From: Gemmatimonadota bacterium
GTDB lineage: Bacteria > JBHIER01 > G020348925
Reading direction: 5' to 3'
Length of the DNA: 64,000 nt
NCBI GenBank assembly: GCA_020348925.1
Contig: CP070758.1
Location: forward strand, 4,245,003-4,309,002
In this document: positions 1-9,182 of the stretch, piece by piece
Layout: each line of letters starts with the position of its first letter
Numbering within the stretch: the stretch's first letter is position 1
Notes under the pieces: generated by a model
What the model was told of the DNA's origin: nothing
Database searches by the model: none
Seen by the model: only the letters and a program-made list of their open reading frames with translations
Position numbers and translations under genes: made by a program

Positions 1-1
1 T

Positions 2-577
2 TTCAAAGCAATCGGCGCGGCTTTCCTCTTCATGTTTGGCCTGGGTCTCCTCCAGCCGCTCCTGCCCGTTCTCTCCGTGCAGGAGCTTGGTTGGAATCAC
101 AAGGAGTTTTCGAACCTATTCGCCCTTGCCGGTATCATCGCCTGTATCGTGGGGATGTTCCTGAGTGCAACCATCCTCAATCGGCTGGGTCCAATCCGCA
201 CTCTTGTCCTCATCACGCTTCTTTTTATGATTCTTGAAATAGGCGCTGGATCAGCGATCCACGTGTGGATGACACGGACCGCATTCGCCATATTCGTAAT
301 AAGTTTTAGTATCATCAAATTTTGCGGCATCGTTGCGATTCTGGCGATGTTTATGAACATGTGCTGGAAGCGCGTCGCGGCAACTCAATTCGCGCTCTTT
401 ATGGCTTTCGCCAACTTGGGTGCTTCAGCCGGTGCCGCCCTTGCCGGACCTTTGGACACCGTTTTCGAATACGCCCACATATTCTTTCTCATGGCGTTTG
501 TAATCGGTTTGGTCCTGCTGCTGTTGCGATCCGTCGATTTAAAAGCTCACCAAGAATACCTCAACAGCCTCGCATAA
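2..577 (+). CDS. MFS permease, AmpG/PAT-like, 3' end only
   Basis: The reading frame is already open at the left edge, so only the last 192 residues are present and the true start lies outside the window. What remains is strongly hydrophobic, with about five to six predicted membrane helices, as in the C-terminal half of a 12-helix Major Facilitator protein. The segment 'CWKRVAATQFALFMAFANLG' resembles the helix-10/11 region of AmpG/PAT-family permeases, which often carry an A-A-T-Q-F-A motif there. Those proteins import muropeptides or act as acetyl-CoA/solute carriers in the inner membrane. The substrate cannot be told from this fragment. The next gene on this strand starts about 150 bp downstream with its own ribosome binding site. 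Confidence 0.7.
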   Translation, partial: FKAIGAAFLFMFGLGLLQPLLPVLSVQELGWNHKEFSNLFALAGIIACIVGMFLSATILNRLGPIRTLVLITLLFMILEIGAGSAIHVWMTRTAFAIFVISFSIIKFCGIVAILAMFMNMCWKRVAATQFALFMAFANLGASAGAALAGPLDTVFEYAHIFFLMAFVIGLVLLLLRSVDLKAHQEYLNSLA

Positions 578-733
578 TCAGGCAGGAGAACCTTTCTCAA
601 AACATCTGTCACATTGGCTTCCATTTATTTGTCTAAGGGAATGAAGTCAAAGTGCTCAATAGTAGTTTGAACTTCAAAGATGAATTCAGTCTTTCGAAAG
701 TGTATGCCACACGGATATCATCGAGGAGGAAAT

Positions 734-1180
734 ATGAAAGACAAGAAAGCACTGACGGCACCCTGCGGGCTGGATTGCTTCAACTGCGAAATTTATGAAG
801 AAAATCTGACGGAGGAGCTTGCCGCATCGATTCATACAAAAACGGGAGTCCCGAAGGGTGAGATTGCCTGCCAGGGCTGCCGCCAGGAGGACGGGAGGCA
901 TTATCATTTTCCGCCGGAGGGCTGCGCCACTCTCAATTGTGTCAAGTCCAGGGGCGTTGAGCTGTGCTGCAATTGCACCGGTTTTCCGTGCGAATTGTTG
1001 GCACCATTGGCTGATGGGGCCAACTCCTATCCGCACAACATGAAGGTCTACAATCTCTGCCGGATCAAGAAGATCGGACTTGAGCGTTGGATCCGAGAGG
1101 AAGCCGGGCACATTCGTAAAAACTATTTCACAGCCAAATTCATTGTCGGCAGGGGTCAAGGGATGCCACGGGAACTGTGA
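734..1180 (+). CDS. DUF3795 family Cys-rich protein
   Basis: This is a 148-residue protein with the Cys pattern typical of DUF3795: an N-terminal PCGLDCFNCEIY, then CQGC, then CATLNC...CCNC...FPC. About a dozen cysteines suggest zinc or iron-sulfur binding. The family's function is unknown. I chose ATG 734 rather than an upstream in-frame ATG at 680 because a strong GAGGAGGA stretch (723-730) sits just before 734 and the conserved 'APCGLDC' block follows at once. The gene stands alone between the permease fragment and the long DUF362 gene. A second, divergent DUF3795 protein lies at 13239-13622. Confidence 0.75.
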   Translation: MKDKKALTAPCGLDCFNCEIYEENLTEELAASIHTKTGVPKGEIACQGCRQEDGRHYHFPPEGCATLNCVKSRGVELCCNCTGFPCELLAPLADGANSYPHNMKVYNLCRIKKIGLERWIREEAGHIRKNYFTAKFIVGRGQGMPREL

Positions 1181-1480
1181 AAGTACTTTTGGGAACAGGG
1201 ACTGCGAACCATGTATCATGAATTTTCCTTGACTCATAAGTCAATTATTTTCAGAATCTAATGCAAGATACACTTGAACTATTTTTCACCCTCCTTGACA
1301 TAAAATTGAAACAGTCGACCGTTTTTATTGTCTAAAATCATTAAGAAGAAAAACGAAAATGATATTATATTCACCTGATTCGATGTTCGGTCTACACATC
1401 GAGACGCAGAGAAGAGAGAAGTCGAATTTCGGGCTTTAAGAACGCAGAATGTGCGAGCAGTAAATGCAAGGAGGTCTGTC
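1181..1480. other. Intergenic region upstream of the DUF362-dockerin gene
   Basis: These 300 bp are A+T-rich. Possible -35-like TTGACT and TTGACA hexamers lie near 1231 and 1298, but none has a convincing -10 at standard spacing. An AAGGAGG ribosome binding site (1468-1474) lies just before ATG 1481. I see no gene or repeat here. Confidence 0.4.
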
Positions 1481-4400
1481 ATGCGTTTCCAAAGGAAGTG
1501 TCTTAAAATTTTCGAAAGATGGTATTGGCTTGTCGGTCCTGTGGCCTTTCTCTGGGTACTGCTCAGAAGCGCCACGAATCCGAAGAGGTTGACATACCCC
1601 TGCCAGCGTGCGGCTATGCCCCTTGCAGCCAATTGGGCTCTGGCCGCGATTGCACTTTTGACCGGGAGCATGGTTCTTCGAAAGTTTGCGAAGCTTTCAG
1701 CCGCGGCCGTCTTGATTGCAGGAACGATCTGGTTCATCGGAGGAATGCCCGATTTCGGCACATCCGGGATACATGAGATACCGTCTCTGCCCGTGTGGGA
1801 CGTGGTCGATCCCCTCTCGAGGGTTTTCGTCATGGATGCTGTTCCGCCGACGACCGGTTCACTGGCAGCCGGTGACGCCTCCGTTCCCGACGCATATCTC
1901 TCCGATCCAGCCATCGATACGTTGGTGGCTATGCTCGAAGCCGGCGGTGTGTTCCTGCATCAAACCGCATCCCACCCCGAAGGTATTGTCGGTGTTGACA
2001 ATGTCGTCGTCATAAAGGGAAATTTCCAGTGGACCAGCAGGAACACGACGAGCACCGATCGCATCAAAGGACTTGTATGGCAAATTTTAAATCACCCCGA
2101 CGGCTTTTCCGGCGAAATACTCGTGTGTGACAACACCCAGGATCTTGGCACCGGTATCAACCACAACGACAACAACTCCGAAGATCCCGACCAATCCATC
2201 GTCGATGTGGTCAATACTTTCTATAGCAAGGGTTACCCCCTGTATCTCCTGGACTGGGTCTCCATATGGGACGACGTGGCCTCCGAATACTCCGACGGCG
2301 ATTACGATGACGGATACGTTTACGAGTCCGAGACCATGGTATCCTACCCCAAATTCCGTTCCCCTTCCGGTAACCATTACATTTCGCTTCGCCACGGTAT
2401 CTGGGATTCGCTTTCAGGAGAGTACGATGCCTCCCGTCTGTGTATCATCGACTTTCCGGTGCTGAAAGCTCACTTTCGTGGCGGTTCAACCATAGCCGTC
2501 AAGAACTGGATCGGAGTACTTACGACCGCATATAGAGAGGAGCGGTACGGCGGCATCGATCCCCTGCACGACGACCTTTTCTTCGGGCCATACGCCCTGG
2601 TTGCCCGGGTCATGGCTGTGACTTTCCCCCGACTCTCCATTGTGGATGCAGCCTGGACGACGAGACAGGGTCCGATCAATCTGTCACTGGTGGAGAATAC
2701 GAGGATGCTGCTCGCTTCCACTGATCCTGTGGCAGTATCCTGGTACGCCGCAAAATTCATCCTGACACCGATCGCCGTCAATCCTTTCGAAACCGATCCG
2801 GACCGGCCGGGAGGACTGTACAATACTATCCTGGACAGGTGGACGACGTTCCTGGCCGACTCGGCAGGATTTGCCTGCACGAATACCTCCTCGAGGATCG
2901 CTGTCTGTGACAGAACGATCCTGGGGAGCCCCTATATCTGGCTGAACGACTACACTGTGGATGACAGCCAGGGCAACAACAACGGGAGACCGGACGAAGG
3001 CGAAACCGTAAGCCTCGTCGCGACCCTGACCAACATGAACCTGGACGCAACCGGAATCTCGGTGACCCTCACGACCGACGATCCGGATGTCCAGATCATC
3101 GACCCCACTGTCGAATTCGGTGGTCTGGCCAAGGACGAAAGTATTACAAACGAGGGAAATCCATTTTCATTCTCCATCGATACTGCTACTGTCGCCCATC
3201 TCTGCCAATTTCAATTGAATATTGCAGCCGACGGTGGATACACAAAATCCTTCGACATCGAACTCATCGTCGGAACGCCCACGATTCTCCTTGTGGACGA
3301 CGATGCGGGGGTTCAATACGAACAGAACTACACACTCGCTTTGAGGACCACACAGATTTTTCCCGAGGAATGGGACGCATCCCTGATGGGCACTCCGACC
3401 GCAGAGATATTGCAGCAGTACGAAACCGTCATCTGGTTCACCGGGGATGACCGGATCAGCACCCTGACCTCGGAAGAACAATCCGCCATTAGGACTTTGC
3501 TGGATGGAGGCGGAAAACTTCTGATCGCCGGCCAGAACATCGGTTACGATTTGGTGGAGGATGGCACGATAAGCGACGCGGACTTCTATGCCAATTACCT
3601 GCATGCCGACTACTTGAGCGATTCGGCCCAGGAGACATTCCTCTACGGGATCGCGGGCGACCCGATCTCAGGCGAATACCAATTTCTTCCCATCGGTGAA
3701 AACCAAACCTCTCCGGATGCCATTGCTCCCCGGGAAGGGGCCAGTCCCGTCTTTCTCTACCAGGTCTCCCGGGAGGCGGCTGCCATAAAATACGATGGCG
3801 ATCACAAGGTGGTCTATTTTGGCCTCGGTCTCGAGGGCATTCGACCTCTGTCCGGAGACGAGTATGAGGTTCGGGGAACGATCATGGGGAAAATCATTCA
3901 GTGGCTCGGCTACGTCGAGACCCGGGGCGATGTGACCCAGGACGGTGCGATAGATATCCTGGACGTCCTCACGTCGGTGAATATGATACTTGGAACGGTC
4001 CAACCGACGCCGACTCAGGAGTGGGCGGCCGATTGCAATAGCGATGGGACCGTCGATATTCTCGACGTCCTCGGCATTGTGAACGTCATTCTCGGCATCG
4101 GCACCTGTCCACCGGAAGGCACGGTCGGGATCTCCCCGACCGCTCTCAAATACATTCAATCGCTGGAATCTCTCTTGACACCTGAGAATTTTTCAACCCT
4201 CATGACCCTCATCAAGGAGGTGTACGCACCACAAAAGTACCGTCTCGCCCAGAACTACCCCAATCCCTTCAATCCCAGCACGGATATCAGATACCAGATA
4301 CCAGACGGGAGAGATCCCGTCCGTACCACCCTAAAGATTTATAACATTTTGGGACAGGAGGTGAAAGTGTTGGTGGACGAGGTTCAGGAACCGGGGCATC

Positions 4401-4510
4401 ACGCCGTCACCTGGGATGCGTCCGATGTGAGCAGTGGTGTCTATTTCTACAGACTATCAGTAAATGATGGTCAGTGGTCGGAGACGAAGCGGATGGTGTT
4501 GATGAAATAA
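1481..4510 (+). CDS. Membrane-anchored DUF362 protein with dockerin and T9SS sorting domain
   Basis: 1009 residues. ATG 1481 is preceded by AAGGAGG at 7-nt spacing, so it is preferred over GTG 1451. Three hydrophobic segments (about residues 14-31, 45-66 and 72-88) flank a 'YPCQRAAMP' motif. A DUF362 domain follows (about 120-480, with 'FPVLKAH', 'AVKNWIGVL' and 'ASTDPVAV'). Next come a CARDB-like beta-sandwich (about 485-590), a Rossmann-like segment opening 'TILLVDDDAG' (about 600-800), a dockerin pair ('DGAIDILDVL', 'DCNSDGTVDILDVL', about 815-875), a helical linker, and a sorting domain from 'QNYPNPFNPST' to 'KRMVLMK'. DUF362 proteins are often linked to iron-sulfur or redox functions, but no ferredoxin Cys cluster is present here. 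N-terminal membrane helices combined with a C-terminal outer-membrane sorting signal are unusual. The substrate is unknown. Confidence 0.8.
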   Translation: MRFQRKCLKIFERWYWLVGPVAFLWVLLRSATNPKRLTYPCQRAAMPLAANWALAAIALLTGSMVLRKFAKLSAAAVLIAGTIWFIGGMPDFGTSGIHEIPSLPVWDVVDPLSRVFVMDAVPPTTGSLAAGDASVPDAYLSDPAIDTLVAMLEAGGVFLHQTASHPEGIVGVDNVVVIKGNFQWTSRNTTSTDRIKGLVWQILNHPDGFSGEILVCDNTQDLGTGINHNDNNSEDPDQSIVDVVNTFYSKGYPLYLLDWVSIWDDVASEYSDGDYDDGYVYESETMVSYPKFRSPSGNHYISLRHGIWDSLSGEYDASRLCIIDFPVLKAHFRGGSTIAVKNWIGVLTTAYREERYGGIDPLHDDLFFGPYALVARVMAVTFPRLSIVDAAWTTRQGPINLSLVENTRMLLASTDPVAVSWYAAKFILTPIAVNPFETDPDRPGGLYNTILDRWTTFLADSAGFACTNTSSRIAVCDRTILGSPYIWLNDYTVDDSQGNNNGRPDEGETVSLVATLTNMNLDATGISVTLTTDDPDVQIIDPTVEFGGLAKDESITNEGNPFSFSIDTATVAHLCQFQLNIAADGGYTKSFDIELIVGTPTILLVDDDAGVQYEQNYTLALRTTQIFPEEWDASLMGTPTAEILQQYETVIWFTGDDRISTLTSEEQSAIRTLLDGGGKLLIAGQNIGYDLVEDGTISDADFYANYLHADYLSDSAQETFLYGIAGDPISGEYQFLPIGENQTSPDAIAPREGASPVFLYQVSREAAAIKYDGDHKVVYFGLGLEGIRPLSGDEYEVRGTIMGKIIQWLGYVETRGDVTQDGAIDILDVLTSVNMILGTVQPTPTQEWAADCNSDGTVDILDVLGIVNVILGIGTCPPEGTVGISPTALKYIQSLESLLTPENFSTLMTLIKEVYAPQKYRLAQNYPNPFNPSTDIRYQIPDGRDPVRTTLKIYNILGQEVKVLVDEVQEPGHHAVTWDASDVSSGVYFYRLSVNDGQWSETKRMVLMK

Positions 4511-4646
4511 AGAGAAGTGATGTCGGAGTGTGTGCAGTACGTTCCTGCAAACACCGGTTCGAAACTTAGGGGAGGTTCGCTCGGTACAAACTTCTTTCAG
4601 CCAACAGCGTTCGACAAGCTGTCTGGTCTCTTCCTTCCACCCATTT

Positions 4647-6056
4647 CTAAGCGATAGAATTCAGCGCCTGATCCAGATCGGCGATGACATCGTCCGGGTG
4701 CTCACCGCCGACGCAGAGCCGCACCATGTTGGGTGGAACGTCCGCCATACACCGGGCTTCCTCACCCTGCTGCTGATGCGTTGAAACGGCCGGTATCGTG
4801 GCCACCGATTTGATACGACCCAGGTCCGTAGCCCGCCAGATCCGCTTCAGGCTGTCGAACATGGTTCGTGTTTGTTGTGCTCCCCCTTTCACCCGAAAGG
4901 ACATGAGGTGACCGTATCGATTCACAGGCTCACCGTAGTCGTATTCCGAATCGACCAGCACCATATACTTCGCTGCCAATTCGTGTAAAGGATGAGATTG
5001 CAGTCCCAGATAATCCACCTGCTCCACCCTCGGATGCTGTTCCAAAAATTCGGCCACCTTCATAGTATTTCTGCTCAGCAGATCCATCTTCGACCGGATG
5101 GTTCGGATATCGTTCAAGGTCAGAATGGCCTGAATGGGTGACAGACACGGGCCGTTGTCGCGATTCGGTAAAAATTTCACATATTCCGCGAAGTTCTCCT
5201 GCATCGGTGGATTGTCAAAGTTGGTCGCTATATTCTTCCTGGCAATGAGGGCTCCACTGATACCGAAACCACTGCTGGTAAGGCTTTTCGTAGCACTCTG
5301 AATGACGATATCGGCGCCCCGGGCGAGGGGCCGGAGCAGTGCCGGGGTGGCCACGGTCGTGTCGACGATCATAGGAATACCATGGGAGTGGGCCAGCTCG
5401 GTGACCGTGTCCAAGTCGAAGAAGGCCTGACCCGGATTGGATGGCATCTCGCCGTACAGAAAACGGGTGTCCTTGTCGATCCTCGAAGCCCACTCGTCAA
5501 GGTCGTGGGAGTGGACAACCCATCTGCATTCAATCCCACGATCCGTCATCTTCCGCTCGGCGAACTGTTGGAAGGTCCCACCGTACACTTGACAGGTGGC
5601 CACGAAATTGATCTTCTCGTCGAGCTTCTTCGTCCGCCTTACAAGCAGCGGATCGATGGCGCTCATGATAGCCGCCATGCCTGAGGAGGTGGAGCAGCAG
5701 GAGGCCTCTACATCAGAACCGTAGGTTTCCAAGAGGGCGAGTGTCCATTCGAGGTAGTAGGTTGATGGGTTGGCGATGCGCGAATAGCACCATGTCGGAA
5801 TGAGGTAGGCCAGAGCTGCCTCCATTTCATCGGAATCGCGATACGCCTGGGAGGCGCTCATGAACATGGGCTCGATAATTGCCCCCTGGTTGTGGTCAAG
5901 GGATTCCTCGACCGTGTACAGACCGTGGACGGCAATCGTATCGAACTTCCACTTCTTGACGACCTCTTGGACATATCTATCGCGTTCAGCTAAAGCTTTC
6001 TTCGCTTGTTCAACATAGCGCATCACGCCCGGACTGTACGATTGTTCCTCTGACAT
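4647..6056 (-). CDS. Cys/Met-metabolism PLP enzyme (trans-sulfuration family)
   Basis: A 469-residue pyridoxal-phosphate enzyme of the cystathionine gamma-synthase/O-acetylhomoserine sulfhydrylase/gamma-lyase superfamily. The PLP lysine is K257 in 'QSATKSLTSSGFGISG'. 'TSSGMAAI' and 'VDTTVATPALLRPL' match the cofactor pocket. It is longer than the usual 380-430 residues because of an N-terminal extension of about 50 residues, and 'SCCSTSSGM' is atypical. ATG 6056 is chosen because GGAGGT lies 7 nt upstream; the alternative GTG 6065 would overlap that site. It is the last gene of a minus-strand run with homoserine dehydrogenase and a methionine-gamma-lyase-like enzyme, which supports a role in homoserine/methionine/cysteine interconversion. 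The exact reaction (synthase or lyase) cannot be assigned from sequence alone. Confidence 0.85.
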   Translation of the reverse strand: MSEEQSYSPGVMRYVEQAKKALAERDRYVQEVVKKWKFDTIAVHGLYTVEESLDHNQGAIIEPMFMSASQAYRDSDEMEAALAYLIPTWCYSRIANPSTYYLEWTLALLETYGSDVEASCCSTSSGMAAIMSAIDPLLVRRTKKLDEKINFVATCQVYGGTFQQFAERKMTDRGIECRWVVHSHDLDEWASRIDKDTRFLYGEMPSNPGQAFFDLDTVTELAHSHGIPMIVDTTVATPALLRPLARGADIVIQSATKSLTSSGFGISGALIARKNIATNFDNPPMQENFAEYVKFLPNRDNGPCLSPIQAILTLNDIRTIRSKMDLLSRNTMKVAEFLEQHPRVEQVDYLGLQSHPLHELAAKYMVLVDSEYDYGEPVNRYGHLMSFRVKGGAQQTRTMFDSLKRIWRATDLGRIKSVATIPAVSTHQQQGEEARCMADVPPNMVRLCVGGEHPDDVIADLDQALNSIA

Positions 6057-6189
6057 GATAGCCACCTCCCTGCGGGTAAATCAAGTCATTGAAAAATGCA
6101 TAAAGTAAAAGTCACAACAAGTACTCAGTTCTATTGAATTGAATCCACCTCTTTAGAACTACCTCTTCTCACAAGACCAACGACGGTTT

Positions 6190-7602
6190 TTACAGATTAA
6201 AACAGACCACCTTCGGCTCCGTCATCTCCAACAGGGCGAACTTGAGCCCTTCGCGACCCAGACCGGAGTACTTCACGCCACCGAAGGGCATGAGATCAAT
6301 GCGATAATCCGAGGAGTCGTTGATCATGATGCCGCCCACGTCGATCTCTTTGATGAGTTTAAAGGCCGTCTTGATATCTTTGGTAAAGACACCGGCGTGG
6401 AGCCCGAACCGGACATCGTTGGCCTTGGCAACGGCCTCGTCCATATCCTTCACCTTGAACAGACACACGGCCGGCCCGAAGACCTCCTCGCAGGCGATGG
6501 TGACACCCTCGGGCACATTCGACAGAACCGTCGGTTGAAAAACGGTCCCCTCACGAGTTCCACCTGTCAGGAGTGTCGCACTCTTTTCAACGGCCTCCCT
6601 CACCCACGCCTCGACCCGGGCGGCCTCGCCCTCGGTAATCATCGGGCCCATGTCCGTGTCCTCATCCAGCTGGCGACCGACCTTCATCTTTTTCGTCCGC
6701 TCGACAAACATCGATTCGAACCGGTCATAGATCGCCTCGTGAATATAAATCCGCTGCACACCGATGCAGTTCTGACCGACGGCCCAGAAGGCGCCGGACA
6801 CCGAAGATTCAACGGCCAGTTCGAGATCCGCATCTTCGGCCACAACCACGGGTGAGTTCGAGCCCAACTCCATGCCGATCTTTTTCAAGCCGGCTTTTCG
6901 CACAATCTCTTCACCGGCCTCGGTCCCGCCGGTAAAGGTGATCATTCGAACCCGCTTATCCGTAACCATGGCATCACCAATCTTGCTCCCGTATCCGGTG
7001 ACGATGTTCAACACCTTGGGAGGGAGACCCGCTTCCAACAGGGCTTCACCTAACTTCAGGGCCGAGAGCGGTGTCACTGTGGCCGGCTTCAGGACGACGG
7101 AGTTGCCACCCGCTATGGCAGGACCCAATTTATGCGCAACCAGGTTGAGGGGATCGTTGAAGGGCGTGATGGCTGCGATGATACCGATGGGAAACCGGTA
7201 GTAATACCCGACGCGATTCTCGGAACCGGCCATACTATCGAAGGGTATCGTCTCTCCCAAGATCCTCCGCGCCTCCTCGGCCGCTACCGTCATGGTCTGA
7301 GCGGCCCGGAAGGCCTCCTTTCGCGCCTCCTTAATGGTTTTACTCCCTTCGGTGGCAATCGTCCTGGCAAACTCCTCCTGTCGTTCGTCAAGGATGTTCG
7401 CCGTTCCCTTCAGTATCTCGATTCGCTTGTGGACCGGCAGATCGCGGTTGATGCGAAATCCCTCCTCAGCACTATCTATGGCCGCTTTCACATCCTTGGC
7501 CGTGCCGGACGGCACCGTATCGATGACCCGGCCATCGTAGGGATCAACAACGTTTATCTTCTCCTCTCGATCAACCCACTCTCCGTGGATGAGCATCTTC
7601 AT
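6190..7602 (-). CDS. Aldehyde dehydrogenase (NAD(P)-dependent, ALDH superfamily)
   Basis: 470 residues, normal for an ALDH. The catalytic cysteine is C279 in 'GQNCIGVQR' and the general base is E245 in 'GMELGSNSP'. The nucleotide-binding 'FTGGTEAG' and the 'ITPFNDPLNLVAHK' block are clear. The last motif is typical of the lactaldehyde/glyceraldehyde-3-phosphate (non-phosphorylating) branch, which oxidises aldehydes to acids in the cytoplasm. The ATG has AGGAGAG at good spacing. The gene starts only 15 bp after the homoserine dehydrogenase stop, so the two are very probably co-transcribed. That context suggests a semialdehyde or an aldehyde from amino-acid breakdown as substrate, but this is inference. 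Confidence 0.9.
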   Translation of the reverse strand: MKMLIHGEWVDREEKINVVDPYDGRVIDTVPSGTAKDVKAAIDSAEEGFRINRDLPVHKRIEILKGTANILDERQEEFARTIATEGSKTIKEARKEAFRAAQTMTVAAEEARRILGETIPFDSMAGSENRVGYYYRFPIGIIAAITPFNDPLNLVAHKLGPAIAGGNSVVLKPATVTPLSALKLGEALLEAGLPPKVLNIVTGYGSKIGDAMVTDKRVRMITFTGGTEAGEEIVRKAGLKKIGMELGSNSPVVVAEDADLELAVESSVSGAFWAVGQNCIGVQRIYIHEAIYDRFESMFVERTKKMKVGRQLDEDTDMGPMITEGEAARVEAWVREAVEKSATLLTGGTREGTVFQPTVLSNVPEGVTIACEEVFGPAVCLFKVKDMDEAVAKANDVRFGLHAGVFTKDIKTAFKLIKEIDVGGIMINDSSDYRIDLMPFGGVKYSGLGREGLKFALLEMTEPKVVCFNL

Positions 7603-7617
7603 AGTATTCTCTCCTGT

Positions 7618-8652
7618 CTACTTTTTCAAGGTTCTGTGTATATCCAGCAGATCGGTCAAGACGCTGTATCCGGTCTCGCGTTTGCCTGCACCTGCGCCCA
7701 CGACCGTCACCTGACCCAGCAGATCGGTATCAAAGGTCAAGGCATTGGTGGCCCCTCCGACGCCGGCCAGGGGATCGCTCGTAGGAATCATCTCCGGCGA
7801 CACTTTGGCCTTGATGGAACCGTTCTCTTTTCTGGTCTGACCGATGAGTTTCCAGCGTTTCCCCGCATCCTTGGCCTTTCGGATATCCTCCAGCGTTATC
7901 TTCGTAATGCCTTCACGCTCTACATCGGAGACCTTCAAGGCTCCACCCATGACGACATTGGACAGAATGAGTACTTTCGCCAGGGCATCCCAGCCCTCGA
8001 CATCGGCATCGGGCACGGCCTCCGCGTAGCCCAGTTCCTGAGCCTGCTTCAGGGCTGCCTCATAGCTCTGACCCTTCTCCATCTCGGTCAGGATATAGTT
8101 GGTCGTTCCGTTGAGAATCCCGCGGATTTCTCGAATATCGTTCCCCGCCAGGCAGAGGGTAGCAAGATTCACGACCGGAGTACCACTCATCACCGTGCCT
8201 TCAATCCGAAACTGGACACCCTTCTCCTCAGCCATCTCCGCCAGCTCCTTGTAAGCCAGGGCAACCGGCCCCTTATTCGTGGTGACGAGATGCTTGCCTG
8301 TCTCGAAGGCCGCCTTGAAATGGGACATGGCCGGCTCACCTGTCTCAATGTTCGTGAAGGAGAGTTCCACAATGATGTCGGCATTGCTCTCTGTGATGGT
8401 TTTGAGACTGTCCCAACCCTTGATTCCACGGGGATATCCTTCGATATTTCCATTCTCTGCAACCAATGACAATAGTTTTTGGATTTCCAATCCCTTTTCG
8501 TCGTAGACCGACCCTTTCTGTATGTCGGAGACAGCGACTACGGAGTAATCAAACCCGTGTCGTTTTTTGAGATCCTCCGCTTTTTCAATGAGAATCTCCA
8601 CCAACCCCTGCCCCACCACACCAAAACCTACCAATGCCAGATTGTGCTTCAT
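7618..8652 (-). CDS. hom: Homoserine dehydrogenase
   Basis: 344 residues. It reduces aspartate semialdehyde to homoserine, or runs the reverse reaction. An N-terminal Rossmann motif 'LVGFGVVGQGLVEIL', the 'TTNKGP' segment, 'ILNGTTNYIL' and the catalytic block 'DADVEGWDALAKVLIL' are all present. It has no C-terminal ACT domain, so it is a short form, probably not allosterically inhibited through ACT. ATG 8652 is chosen because AAGGAG lies 8 nt upstream; a TTG at 8673 is in frame but has no better signal. It lies between an NTF2-like gene (54-bp gap) and the aldehyde dehydrogenase (15-bp gap) on the same strand. Confidence 0.92.
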   Translation of the reverse strand: MKHNLALVGFGVVGQGLVEILIEKAEDLKKRHGFDYSVVAVSDIQKGSVYDEKGLEIQKLLSLVAENGNIEGYPRGIKGWDSLKTITESNADIIVELSFTNIETGEPAMSHFKAAFETGKHLVTTNKGPVALAYKELAEMAEEKGVQFRIEGTVMSGTPVVNLATLCLAGNDIREIRGILNGTTNYILTEMEKGQSYEAALKQAQELGYAEAVPDADVEGWDALAKVLILSNVVMGGALKVSDVEREGITKITLEDIRKAKDAGKRWKLIGQTRKENGSIKAKVSPEMIPTSDPLAGVGGATNALTFDTDLLGQVTVVGAGAGKRETGYSVLTDLLDIHRTLKK

Positions 8653-8706
8653 AGCAGGAGCTCCTTCCTTCAATCACACGATATAACAGTCCTTTCCGAG
8701 AGGGAA

Positions 8707-9090
8707 TCACCCCGGAATTGTAAATATCTTGGATACTATTTTCCAACCATCCTCAAATTTGTAGAGCAGCATATAATCTGTGGAAAAATGAAGACCCCTT
8801 TTATACACATCGAGTTTGACAACTGCCGCATTGCCCGTTATGTCAACAGATTGAAAGGTATGCGTCGTCTCACCACTCCAGAGTTCCGGATTCTCCGCTT
8901 TCAATTTTTCAATCCGAGCAAACCAAGTATCGAGCGTGACTCTCTCAATGGTATTATCCTGTTTTACAAACATAATAAAATCATGATGAAATCCTCTTCT
9001 CACGGTTCCCTCATCCTGACTTCCGTGAATTCCCTGAATATACGACGCCTCAATCACCTCTTTGATGGCCTCTTTCTCAACGTTCACCAT
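8707..9090 (-). CDS. NTF2-like protein, putative lumazine-binding type
   Basis: 127 residues with the pattern of the SnoaL/NTF2-like fold: an N-terminal helix 'EAIKEVIEASYIQGI', a central 'FHHDFIMFV' and a C-terminal sheet 'YMLLYKFEDGWKIVSKIF'. The ending and size match the 'putative lumazine-binding' (Lumazine_bd_2) branch. Members have varied or unknown roles, and ligand binding is only inferred. It sits inside the sulfur amino-acid gene run (92 bp from the PLP enzyme, 54 bp from hom), so it may be co-expressed. No catalytic residue can be named. Confidence 0.75.
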   Translation of the reverse strand: MVNVEKEAIKEVIEASYIQGIHGSQDEGTVRRGFHHDFIMFVKQDNTIERVTLDTWFARIEKLKAENPELWSGETTHTFQSVDITGNAAVVKLDVYKRGLHFSTDYMLLYKFEDGWKIVSKIFTIPG

Positions 9091-9182
9091 GATCGAATCC
9101 TCCTCTCTTCGGCAAACCTTTTAGTGCTCGAGCTCTCGAGGGGGCAGTCCATCTCGTCTTCGTAGAATAGATTTCACACATA

